A stretch of DNA of 63,374 nucleotides, from contig DPJA01000011.1 of NCBI GenBank assembly GCA_003543235.1, positions 1 to 63,374 on the forward strand, read 5' to 3'. Shown piece by piece: positions 16,367 to 26,200 of the stretch. This stretch comes from Lachnospiraceae bacterium. Lineage in GTDB: Bacteria; Bacillota; Clostridia; Lachnospirales; Anaerotignaceae. Position numbers and translations under genes: made by a program. The stretch's first letter is position 1. The number at the start of each line of letters is the position of its first letter. Under the pieces are notes generated by a model. That model had not been told where the DNA came from, ran no database searches, and saw nothing but the letters and a program-made list of their open reading frames with translations.

Positions 16367-17962
16367 ATGGCAGGGAAGAAAATATTAAATATTGAAATTG
16401 GAGAAAAACTGGTAAAGGTTTGCGAAACCTTGCCTAAAAATCAAATTAGTCAGGTTTTGAACAGTTTTATGTTTCAAACACCTGAAAATACTGTAAATGA
16501 CGGAATGATTACAGATTGCGAGGTTTTAGCTCAAAAGCTTCAGGAAGAGTTAAGAATACATTCCATTACAAATAAAAATGTTGTGTTCTCCCTTGTATCG
16601 GGAAAGGTAGCAACTCGTGATGTGATAATTCCTCCAGTTAAGGACAGTAGAATAAAGTCGCTGGTTGAGATAAATGCAACTGAATATTTTCCAGTTGAAA
16701 TGAGTCAGTACACAATTACATATACCTTGCTAGAAAGAATTTCAAAAGGTGCAGATGCTGGATGTCGACTTTTAGTAATGGCTGTACCAAATAATATTTT
16801 GAACGGCTATTTCAAATTGGCAGAATATGCTAAACTGCAAGTGAAAAGTATTGATTATAGTGGCAACGCTGAATATCGTGCCTTAAAAGAAATGGGACAC
16901 AAGGAAGTTACCATGTTTGTGAATGTGGACTGTAGTTATTGTGGTGTTGCGGTTATTCGTGACGGGAGCCTTTTGATGCAGAGAAACTTTGCAGTTGGTG
17001 GTGACCAGCTTATTGTAACACATATGAACTCCATGAAAAAAGCAGATGACGAGTATCTACAGGCACTTGATGAGCTTATGGTTATAGGAGATAAAAAACC
17101 AGAGATTTCCCTTTCGACAGAGGAAATTCACGAAAGTCTTAGCCGACTTGTAGGCAATGTGGTTAGAATAGTGGATTATTTTAACTCTAGCAACTGGGAA
17201 ACACCTATTGAAAAGATAGTGCTGGTAGGAGCTTGTGGAAACTTAATTGGTTTAAAAGAATTAATTGCCGAAAGTTTTGATATTCCTGTTGAAAATGCGG
17301 AAGGCATTACTGGGTTTAATATACAGCAGGAAGCAAAAGAGCCTATTACTTGTTATGTTTCTTGTATTGGCAGTGGCATACAGCCTGTGGATTTGATACC
17401 AGAAAAATATAACAAGTCTAAAAAGAAGGACAAAGCTACAGACATAGATGAAGTGAAGCGTGGCACCATTATTTGCGTAGTTTTTGTGGTTGCAAGTATT
17501 GCAATGGTTGGGTATTCTGCCTTTGGATATCTAAACGCAAAAAATAAAAAGCAAGAACTTGAAAAGAAAATTGAAGAGTTAGCATATGTTGAAAAGGTTT
17601 ACATTACATACAGCGATTATCAAACCCATGTAGATGGTTTAAATGAGTTAAAATCAATTGCGTCATCACCTAATTCAGAGCTTGTATCATTTATAGAGGA
17701 GCTTGAAAAAGAAATGCCAAGTGAAATCACTGTGTTATCGGCAGCTTGCACTGTAATTGGTGTAAACATGAATGTTGAAGTTAACACAAAAGAGGCGGCG
17801 GCTAAGGTAATTTCTCAGCTTAGAAGTTTCAAAAGCTTAAAAGATGTAAAGGTAAGTGGAATTTCCGAAATGGACAATGACCTTGGTATAAACAGAGTTT
17901 CTTTCTCAGTTAGCTGTGAATATGGTGAAAATCCATATGTGGCTGCTGAACCAAAGCAGTAA
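16367..17962 (+). CDS. pilM: Fused PilM-PilN type IV pilus protein
   Basis: A 531-residue protein, longer than PilM alone (about 350 residues). Residues 1 to about 350 form the actin-like PilM domain (KILNIEIGEKLVKVCE; VNVDCSYCGVAVIRDG; VLVGACGNLIGLKELI). A Lys-rich linker leads to one membrane helix at about 366-389 (ICVVFVVASIAMVGYSAFGY). A charged coiled coil and a PilN-like domain follow (LVSFIEELEKEMPSEITVLS). The fusion would join the cytoplasmic ring and the membrane part of the alignment complex in one chain. The 69-base gap upstream contains an AGGGGGT ribosome site. Confidence 0.85.
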   Translation: MAGKKILNIEIGEKLVKVCETLPKNQISQVLNSFMFQTPENTVNDGMITDCEVLAQKLQEELRIHSITNKNVVFSLVSGKVATRDVIIPPVKDSRIKSLVEINATEYFPVEMSQYTITYTLLERISKGADAGCRLLVMAVPNNILNGYFKLAEYAKLQVKSIDYSGNAEYRALKEMGHKEVTMFVNVDCSYCGVAVIRDGSLLMQRNFAVGGDQLIVTHMNSMKKADDEYLQALDELMVIGDKKPEISLSTEEIHESLSRLVGNVVRIVDYFNSSNWETPIEKIVLVGACGNLIGLKELIAESFDIPVENAEGITGFNIQQEAKEPITCYVSCIGSGIQPVDLIPEKYNKSKKKDKATDIDEVKRGTIICVVFVVASIAMVGYSAFGYLNAKNKKQELEKKIEELAYVEKVYITYSDYQTHVDGLNELKSIASSPNSELVSFIEELEKEMPSEITVLSAACTVIGVNMNVEVNTKEAAAKVISQLRSFKSLKDVKVSGISEMDNDLGINRVSFSVSCEYGENPYVAAEPKQ

Positions 17963-17974
17963 GGGGGAGTTAAG

Positions 17975-18646
17975 ATGACACTATCAAAAAAAGATATTAA
18001 GTTATTGCTTATTTTAGGTGGTATTTTAGTTTTTGTGTTAAGCTATTTTGTTATATTTAAAGTTATTTCAGAGAAAAAAAATAATCTTCAAACCCAAATA
18101 GCACAGCTTGAGCCAAGGGTTAAAGAGCTGGAATCATATTATGACAACCTTAACGCATACAAGGTGGCTACACACGAAAACAATGCAATTATTGACAAGC
18201 TTATGCCTCGTTTTCCAAATGACGTGCGAGCAGAGGACAAAATTATGTATTCTGTAAACCTTGAAAAAGAGGTTGGGTTAGATGTTCATGATGTTAGTTT
18301 TGCAGACCCTGTTGAGGTTTTGGAGTTTAAAGGTGTTAAATATGACGGAAATGACGTTAATAACTATACAAATTTAAATCTTAAAGCATATTGTTCAAGC
18401 ATGGCTATAAGCTGTACACTTGGCTACCAACAACTGAAAAAAGCTATAGACTATATTTATGCAACACCAAATTTTACAACCTTAAATTCGGTTAATGTAA
18501 GTTACGATAGCACAACAGGCAAGCTTACAGGCGGCATGAATATAGATAAATATTTCATAAAGGGTGTTGATGATACCTACAAGGAAACCTATATACCATC
18601 TATGCCTATGGGTACGAACAATATTTTTAACACTGTTGGTGAATAA
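17975..18646 (+). CDS. pilO: PilO-like type IV pilus alignment protein
   Basis: A 223-residue bitopic membrane protein. A short cytoplasmic tail (MTLSKKDIK) is followed by one membrane helix (LLLILGGILVFVLSYFVIF), a coiled coil (about residues 33-60) and an extracytoplasmic domain with a PilO-like fold. It starts 12 bases after the PilM-PilN fusion, and PilN and PilO usually form heterodimers. PilP and the secretin PilQ are absent, as expected without an outer membrane. Confidence 0.82.
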   Translation: MTLSKKDIKLLLILGGILVFVLSYFVIFKVISEKKNNLQTQIAQLEPRVKELESYYDNLNAYKVATHENNAIIDKLMPRFPNDVRAEDKIMYSVNLEKEVGLDVHDVSFADPVEVLEFKGVKYDGNDVNNYTNLNLKAYCSSMAISCTLGYQQLKKAIDYIYATPNFTTLNSVNVSYDSTTGKLTGGMNIDKYFIKGVDDTYKETYIPSMPMGTNNIFNTVGE

Positions 18647-18706
18647 GAGCAATGGGTATCGACTTCTGCAAGGTAAATTTTATTTTGTGAGAAAGGGGTG
18701 AAACTG

Positions 18707-19945
18707 GTGAAGGGGAAAAATTTTAAATTGGATAATAAGGGCTTTTCACTTGTGGAACTAATAGTAGGGGTAACTATACTGGTATTAGTAGCTTCACCCA
18801 TGTTACAAACTTTTGTAACTTCGGCAAAAACCACAGCAAAAAGCCGAGAAACTAGAAATGCAACTTTAGCCGTGCAAAATGTGGTGGAAAATATAGCATT
18901 ACGAAGTATTCCAAGGCTTATTCTGGATGTTAAAAATGGCACTGACACTTCTCTATGGGGAATTGGCAGTACTACAGAGGTGAATTTTTACTCATTAAAT
19001 GCTGCTGGCGAGTATAATGTAATTGATGCCAACACCGTTAAAAGTGGTGAGGATGAATACTATATAGGCCTTAAAAAAATTGAATCGGGAAAGTCGGATT
19101 ACGACTGCATGGTAAAATTTGATGCGATGGCAGATGAATACAGGGGAAAAAACGAAGTGCCACTTGCAAAATATACCAACATGGATGGTGTATATTCTCA
19201 GCCTTTTGATGTTGACGAAAATCCAGACACGCAGGCGGCGGCATACTTTGTGGATATGGCTACAGTATTAGCAGGTGTGCCTGTAGCAGATGATTATTTT
19301 GACGACATAATGGAAAGAAAAATTGTGATAACTGTTGAAAAAACACCAGACTCCGAAGGGGCAACAACAGGCATTTTAAGTGCCAGCGTAGAGTTTATAT
19401 ATACTGCAACATATGGTACAGAACCGCTGGAAAAAAGTTATACCACGGAGTTTTATCATAGTGCATATGATGAAGCAGACGAAGGGCTTGAGGCACTTTA
19501 TCTCTTTTACTATCCTATGTATTCAACAACAGATAATATAACAATTTATAACATGAAAAACGTGAAGTTCAATATGTTTTTGATTAAGCAGAAAATATTA
19601 GATACTAACGATTCGGAAATTAGTATCAAGGAAAATACTTACAAGGCAAAACTTTTAGTACATGAGGCAATGGGGTCAGTAGCTACCGAGGCTTGTGCAA
19701 AGATTTCTTCAAACCTTAACGTAAACCTTATAACAGAAGCACCTATAATACCAACGTCAAACTTTGTATACCAGTTGTATAAGGGTGCTTGGTACTCAAA
19801 CTTTACTATTACGGGTCAGCTTGTGGCAAAAGAGCCAGAAAATAGAATTTATAAGGTGCAGGCAGACCTTTATGATGAAGGTCAGAATTTTGCAGAGGAC
19901 TCTCATATATTTACTTTTGAAACTAGCAGCACGAATTATAATTAA
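18707..19945 (+). CDS. Minor pilin, PilV/PilW-like, large
   Basis: A 412-residue prepilin-like protein with a cleavage motif (LDNKG then FSLVELIVGV, Glu at +5) and one hydrophobic helix. The large extracellular domain (about 370 residues) has no recognised fold and is rich in Asp, Glu, Tyr and Thr. The GTG at 18707 is preferred, because AAAGGGG ends nine bases upstream; the in-frame GTG at 18698 would touch that site. It probably sits at or near the pilus tip, priming assembly. Confidence 0.82.
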   Translation: MKGKNFKLDNKGFSLVELIVGVTILVLVASPMLQTFVTSAKTTAKSRETRNATLAVQNVVENIALRSIPRLILDVKNGTDTSLWGIGSTTEVNFYSLNAAGEYNVIDANTVKSGEDEYYIGLKKIESGKSDYDCMVKFDAMADEYRGKNEVPLAKYTNMDGVYSQPFDVDENPDTQAAAYFVDMATVLAGVPVADDYFDDIMERKIVITVEKTPDSEGATTGILSASVEFIYTATYGTEPLEKSYTTEFYHSAYDEADEGLEALYLFYYPMYSTTDNITIYNMKNVKFNMFLIKQKILDTNDSEISIKENTYKAKLLVHEAMGSVATEACAKISSNLNVNLITEAPIIPTSNFVYQLYKGAWYSNFTITGQLVAKEPENRIYKVQADLYDEGQNFAEDSHIFTFETSSTNYN

Positions 19946-19965
19946 CTGTTAAAGGGGATGAAGGC

Positions 19966-21975
19966 ATGGAGAAGGAAAGAGAAATAGTTTTTAATAACAA
20001 CAAGGGGTTTTCTATTGTTGCTGTTTTAGTTACTGTGGCCTTTGTATCTATTTTAGGTTCAATTCTCCTTTTTACATCACTTACAAACTATCAAATGAAG
20101 AATATTGAGAGAAAAAATAAGCAAACCTTTTACAATGCCGAAAGTGTTCTGAACGAAGTTAGAGTGGGTTTACAGCAGGTGGAGTCGGATTCTATTTCCC
20201 AAGCATACACAAATGTGCTTATAAATTATAACACTGCGGTGGATACAGAGAATGCTTTTCAAAATAATTTTAAAGATGCTCTTTGTGAATGGGAAAAGGA
20301 TGGAACCTTACTGCTTAGCACAAATGGTGCAGGCGAACTTATCTATAATCCAAATGTGCTTCTTACCTTTGTTAACGATAGTACAGGCGTGGTTCTTGAG
20401 GGCAGCCAAGTGGAAGTAACCGAAGATTTCGTTAAACTTAAGAATGTATCGGTAAGTTATATTAAAAATGGATATGAAACACACGTGGCGGCGGATATTT
20501 GTATGGCTGTGCCAGAATTTACATACACCCAGTCGGAGATGGTGCTTTCAGCAGTACCGGATTATTCCCTTATTGCAGATGTGGAGTTAAAGCAGGTGGC
20601 AGGAGGCAATATTGTTGTAGATGGAAATGCTTATGCAGGTAAAATAAGCATAGAAGGTGCCGGCAACCGTATGGAAGTTGGAGTTGGCGATAATTTTATT
20701 TGCAATGGTACATTAAGTACAAATTTAGCAGAGTTTTATATGGGGAATACATCCTCCCTTTGGGCAAAACGTATAGAGCTTGGGAATTTGGGCAAGGTGT
20801 CCGCCTTGGGCAGTACGTATGTTGCAGATGACATAGAGCTGCTAGGGGATGAATCCGGGGTGGTTCTTAAGGGTAAATATTTTGGCTTTGGTAAGTCTGT
20901 AACAAACGCTGCACAAAGCAGTTCTATAATTGTTAATGGAAAGGATACCACGCTGGATATTTCGGGGCTTAAAAACCTAATGTTGGCGGGAAACAGCTTT
21001 ATTGGTGGCGATGATAATGAAATTTTAATGGGTGAGTCACTTTCTGTAAAAAGCAATCAGCTGGCATACCTTATACCAGCAGAATTTATTGAGGGTATGG
21101 CTACAAACCCAATTATTTTTAATAACGGTGACCCACTTCTTTCAAATACAGCAGCATTAAAAGCATATGTAAACAAAGATGCAGAGCTTTGGGATGGCAA
21201 AACAATAAGCACTTATACTAACGATGTTCAGCTTGTTTTTCATCCATTAGGTGCAAGTCAGACGCTTGTGTATTATTATATGAAATTTGATACTACAGAA
21301 AAGGCAAGCCAATACTTTGCGGACTATTTTCAGCATAATTCCACTGAAATTAAGAAATATCTGGAGATATATAGTGAAAGCATAGCAGTAGATAATACAA
21401 CTGTGAAAAACATATCAGGCGACATAGTTTCTTATGATGAAACAGGGGTTAACCTTATTAATGCCTCTCCAGCAGTGTCAGCCACAACGTCACAAAAACT
21501 TGCAGCCATGTTTGCAAACCTGTGTGCTACACTTTCTACTAATATAAGCGGTGAAGGTACTGTTTATAATTACGTAGTAGATGAAGATGCAATAGCTGCC
21601 TTGTCGTCAGATGAAACTGAGTTTAAAACAGGCGAAGATGTGATGGCTGTTGTTAAAAAAGGAGATTACACCATAAGTTCAGCTACTCCAGATACACTTA
21701 AAATAATTGTGGCTACAGGTGATGTAGAAGTAAACTCTGCCTTTACAGGGCTTATTATATCTGGTGGAACAGTGAATGTTATGGCAAATTTACAAGCTGA
21801 TAGGGAAGGTGTGTCACAGGCATTTGCGGCTAAGGCAACTATTGGTGCTGACGAAAAGCGGATTGTGGATTTCCTTAAAATCACCTCAGAAGATGATGCA
21901 GGAACTGGTGCACATTCTGAGAACAATTGGAATTTGGATAAGTTGGTTACATATAAGAATTGGATAAAAGATTAA
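19966..21975 (+). CDS. GspK/PilX-like minor pilin with solenoid-like passenger
   Basis: A 669-residue protein with a type III-like N-terminus (NNNKG then FSIVAVLVTVAFVSILGS). Mature position +5 is Ala instead of Glu, as seen in GspK/PilX tip subunits. Residues around 200-320 carry short repeated Gly/Val/Ile turns (GNIVVDGNAYAGKISI; RIELGNLGKVSALGS), which look like a beta-solenoid. A similar tract recurs near the C-terminus (TGLIISGGTVNVMAN). It follows the previous minor pilin by 20 bases. Its exact role is inferred from the missing Glu and from context. Confidence 0.8.
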   Translation: MEKEREIVFNNNKGFSIVAVLVTVAFVSILGSILLFTSLTNYQMKNIERKNKQTFYNAESVLNEVRVGLQQVESDSISQAYTNVLINYNTAVDTENAFQNNFKDALCEWEKDGTLLLSTNGAGELIYNPNVLLTFVNDSTGVVLEGSQVEVTEDFVKLKNVSVSYIKNGYETHVAADICMAVPEFTYTQSEMVLSAVPDYSLIADVELKQVAGGNIVVDGNAYAGKISIEGAGNRMEVGVGDNFICNGTLSTNLAEFYMGNTSSLWAKRIELGNLGKVSALGSTYVADDIELLGDESGVVLKGKYFGFGKSVTNAAQSSSIIVNGKDTTLDISGLKNLMLAGNSFIGGDDNEILMGESLSVKSNQLAYLIPAEFIEGMATNPIIFNNGDPLLSNTAALKAYVNKDAELWDGKTISTYTNDVQLVFHPLGASQTLVYYYMKFDTTEKASQYFADYFQHNSTEIKKYLEIYSESIAVDNTTVKNISGDIVSYDETGVNLINASPAVSATTSQKLAAMFANLCATLSTNISGEGTVYNYVVDEDAIAALSSDETEFKTGEDVMAVVKKGDYTISSATPDTLKIIVATGDVEVNSAFTGLIISGGTVNVMANLQADREGVSQAFAAKATIGADEKRIVDFLKITSEDDAGTGAHSENNWNLDKLVTYKNWIKD

Positions 21976-22056
21976 AGTTTGAAAATTTTAAAAATCATTA
22001 AAAAGTGACTTAAACTAATATATGGCAATTCCATTATATGAAAGGAGGAATACACA

Positions 22057-22620
22057 GTGCGTGACAGGGGCTTTTTAAAAACATATAGGCACAAACATAT
22101 AGGCAACAAGGGCTTTTCATTGGTAGAGCTTATAGTAATAATTGCTATTGTTGCGGTGTCGGCAAGTGCCACAACTATATCTATGAGTTCGTTGTATTCC
22201 TTTCATGTAAAGCAGTGTGCTTATGATATAGATGCACTGTTATCAAAGTGCAAGGTTGGTGTTATGAGCAAGGAAGGAAACGTATATTTACGCCTTTACA
22301 ATGGCACAGATGGAATTTATGGTGAATATTTTGAGGCAGGCATAGCTGTGGCCAACGAAAAAATAGCAAATGATACTGTTTCAATAAGCTATATATCCTC
22401 CAATGGAGATACAATTAACACAATAGGCACAGGTGGTTTATATATATCCTTTGACAGAACAACAGGCAGTTTGCTTACCCTTGGGGAAGCAGCCACTCTA
22501 GGCGGGGCTACAGTTGGGGATGAAGGATATTACAGTACAGCAATTATAGTGGAAAGTGGCGAAAAAAATGTAACTGTTAGGATTGTGCCAACCACTGGCA
22601 AGCATTTTATTGAAAGCTAG
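22057..22620 (+). CDS. Minor pilin, GspH/FimT-like
   Basis: A 187-residue prepilin-like protein. A long basic leader (MRDRGFLKTYRHKHIGNKG) precedes FSLVELIVIIAIVAVSASA with Glu at +5. The GTG start has a strong AAAGGAGG site eight bases upstream. The globular part carries two nearby Cys residues (QCAYDIDALLSKC) that could form a disulfide. It is one of four minor pilins in a row. Confidence 0.85.
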   Translation: MRDRGFLKTYRHKHIGNKGFSLVELIVIIAIVAVSASATTISMSSLYSFHVKQCAYDIDALLSKCKVGVMSKEGNVYLRLYNGTDGIYGEYFEAGIAVANEKIANDTVSISYISSNGDTINTIGTGGLYISFDRTTGSLLTLGEAATLGGATVGDEGYYSTAIIVESGEKNVTVRIVPTTGKHFIES

Positions 22621-22630
22621 GAGGCGAAAA

Positions 22631-23194
22631 ATGAAAAATAATAATAAGGGTTTTTCGCTTTTAGAATTAATTGTATCCTTTGCCATTTTGGGTATTGTTA
22701 GTGGAATTATTATGAGTATGGTTACTACAAGTTCAAATACATATAAATCTGTTACATCAGATGTTAATTTGCAGTACGAATCTCAACTGACAATGAGCCA
22801 ACTGCAGGAATATATTGTGGACTGCAACGGTGGTATTTGCTTTGACGATAATAAGTTATATTTATTGAATACTAATGGTACAGGATATGTAGCACATATT
22901 TTTAGGTTTGATAACACTGACGGCCGTATGTATTATGCAAGGGAGCCGGTTGTCATTGATGAGTCTGCAGGTACAGCAACCTGTGATGTACCATCGGGTG
23001 ACTTTATGGCAGGCTATATAACAGATTTTGATGTACAGCTTTCAGCAACGGATTCTCTTACAACAGCAGTGGTAAACATTACATTCAGTGTTGGGGGCGG
23101 GGAATATACAGCAACACAAACCACTACCTTACGCAACGATGTTACTATAGGAACAAGCTTTGATACAATGCTAGTAAGTGTTTGCAGCGGTTAA
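22631..23194 (+). CDS. Minor pilin, PilW/GspJ-like
   Basis: A 187-residue prepilin-like protein with a very short leader (MKNNNKG) and FSLLELIVSFAILGIVSG, Glu at +5. The start at 22631 has AGGAGG at 22619-22624. An upstream in-frame ATG lies inside the previous gene and would produce a poor leader. Two Cys residues (VDCNGGICF) are close together. It lies 10 bases after the GspH-like gene and 16 bases before the giant protein. Confidence 0.85.
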   Translation: MKNNNKGFSLLELIVSFAILGIVSGIIMSMVTTSSNTYKSVTSDVNLQYESQLTMSQLQEYIVDCNGGICFDDNKLYLLNTNGTGYVAHIFRFDNTDGRMYYAREPVVIDESAGTATCDVPSGDFMAGYITDFDVQLSATDSLTTAVVNITFSVGGGEYTATQTTTLRNDVTIGTSFDTMLVSVCSG

Positions 23195-23210
23195 AAAAGG
23201 AGTGAAAAAC

Positions 23211-26200
23211 ATGAGAAATGAACGGTTAAATAAGAAAAAAAGCGTTGTTGGGATGTTAAGCTTTTTGCTTGCTTTAATTGTGTTTGCCACATCATCCTTT
23301 GTTAACAGTAAAAGTGCGGCTGCTGGCATATCACTGCCCCATATTACAGAAATTATTGCCGAAAAGAGTACCTTTAATATTTTGGAAATAATTCCTGAAA
23401 AAGATGCAGGCTCTCTTGGTTATTATGCAAATGGTCAGGAGCCAGATGCAGATTGGCTTAGTGACCTTGCGGATATGAATGGGTCAGCACAGCGAACAGA
23501 ATATGCAAATGACAAGTTTGAGTCAATAAATGATGCAGAGCTTATTAACACCAGTGGTACAGCTCCGTTGCAATTAGAAAAATGGGATGACATTGGTGGC
23601 AGTATAATTTACTACTCTGAAATGCTTCCATGGGAAAAAGAAGAGGATGAGGACTGGAAAACACTTACCCTTAACCATGCAGAAAGCACAACCCTTACAG
23701 GAACTTTTTCAGAGCAGACTAACGGAGAATACAAGGCACTTTATGAATATAAACTTAACCTTGAAACGGGCAACTATAAACAGGAGGTAAGTGAGGTTAC
23801 ATATGGTAATCAGACAGAAGAAACGTATTATTACAATCCTGTATTTGAGCCGATTGAAAGTGGGAGTGACATTACCGCTCTTACAGGCAAGTCTGTTTAT
23901 ACATACAATGAGGGGATTTATGAATTGGAAGGCGTAATAGGTAATATGGGCGGTCTTGATGTAGAAAAAGAATATTTTTACATTGGAGATATAGGTGTTC
24001 CGTTTGCCGAGTTTGATGCAGTTAACGCACCATATGCAGCCACAAAGGCAACCTTTGTTGCAGCCAGCCCAGGATATTTTGTACGTGATAAAATAGGCTA
24101 TGAGTATTGCGAAAATGGTGGCGACTATACCTTTGCAGAGGATGGAGGTACTGAGAGTGCTGACATTGAATATCGTTTTGTACGATATAAGGCAGGGTAT
24201 AGTAACAACAATTGGATTCAAAAGAACGTTTTCAATTTGGAGGACAGCCAATTATCCAGCTTTAATATAAACGTAAAATCGGTGCTTGCAAGTGATGTAT
24301 CAGCTGCAGATGCCAACGGAGCAGATCTTATTTATATTTCAGCAGGCTTTTTGCCAAATAACGAGCCAATAGGTTATAGTCATTTAAATGATTTATCAGC
24401 AGATACAGCTCTTGCCATATACAGCAATGTGGCAAATAAATGCCCTGTTATTATAGACAAGGAGTTGGCAACAAGTATAGACCAGAGTACAACGGATGTC
24501 CTTAATATACAAAAGTTGGCACGTCTTTGTTTGCAGGATGGATTAAGCACAGCAGAGTATGATGTGTTTGATGATGTGGAAATTAACTGGGCAGATATGG
24601 CTACCTTTAGCAGTGACATTGATGGTACCTTTGTAAATGGAAATGTGTACTGTTTCAATCCATTTTCCACTGATGTACTTAATGGTGCGGCCAACGTCAA
24701 CGCAATGGCAACCCAGAAATTTGGAAATAGTTTTGCTTCAGCAGTATACAACGATGGTTTTGCACCAGTTTTATCCGAAATTAAAGATGAAAATTTCTAC
24801 CGACAGATAGATGGTGACAGTAATCGACTTGAAGAAAAAGTGAGCATTGCAAATGCGGTACGCTATATTATTAACTATGCTGACCGACGTGTTGTTGCTG
24901 ATGTAAGCAGAGTAAGGGTGCTGGAGATACAGCCAGCAAAGGTTAATAGTACTCAAGCTTTATCTAAGGCAACAGTGCTTACCTGGTTGGGTGATGACGT
25001 AACGCTAACAGAAGAAGATATTGTTATAACCACCATGACTAGTGCCGAATTTATAGGAAAAATAGAGAATATAAATGAGGAATACGACCTTGTGTATATT
25101 GGTGCATCTACGGCAGGAATGAATGTCAGTAGCGGTGAAACAGTATATAATGACCCAGATATGAGAGGACTTATTTACAGTAATGTAGGCGATATTTATC
25201 GTTCGGATATTGGTATGGCAAGTCTTTTAGACAGAGATCATTTAACTACAAGAGATGGAAGAGATGCTATTAACGGAAAATCAAATACTTTGGCTAACAC
25301 TTTTCGCTTTTCGGGCAATGATATCACAGAAGCAAAGGTTAGGGATTTAGAGGATTTTGCAAATGCAGGCTATCCTGTGGTTATAGACGATAAACTGCTT
25401 AACGTAAGTAATGTTGTAAACACAAATAGGGTGGATAATTCATCCTTTATGTATAATGCACTTGATTTAATAAAGGGATTTGACAACGTAATGGATGTCA
25501 CCATAGCGTCAAGCAACAACGGCAAGGTAATTAAATATCTTGGTGTTTCAAAGCCTCAAATCAATTTAATTTCATTCCCTACAGAATATTCGGTTAACAG
25601 TGGTACTGCAACAAGCATGGGGGCAGATGAAGACGGATATTATTATTTGGAATATGTGTTCAATATAGAAAATGCTACAGATTCAACTCCACTTACAACA
25701 ACCTATGATTGCGGTCTGTATTTAGACTTGAATGCAGATGGAAGATATATAAATGAAGAAAGGCTTGTAGATATTGAGGTTTACGAAAATGACAGCGGAA
25801 TACAAATTTTGCCAACGGAAGATGGAACCAATGAGATTTATTCTCTTTCGGCTGGGAAAAAATATAAAATAAGAAGGCAGATGCCTGATGGATTTGTTGG
25901 TATTATTCCGTGGAAGTTGGAAATTGTTAAAAACAATGCTGACCATATACATGCCTCTGAACATAAGTATACACGTATTGCTTCAGAGGAAAATAAGCAG
26001 CAAATTAAGGTTTTGCAGATAACAAAACAGTATAGCTCTACTAGTTTATTAAACCTTGAGGAACAGCTTAAAACGGGAACTACTTATAATTCTCAGCTTA
26101 GAGGTGAGGATGGGGTTTACTACAAAGGAATATACGGCAAGCTGATTGCCGATTTAGATGACTTTGATATAGAAATAGCCACTTTGGAGACAAATCAACT

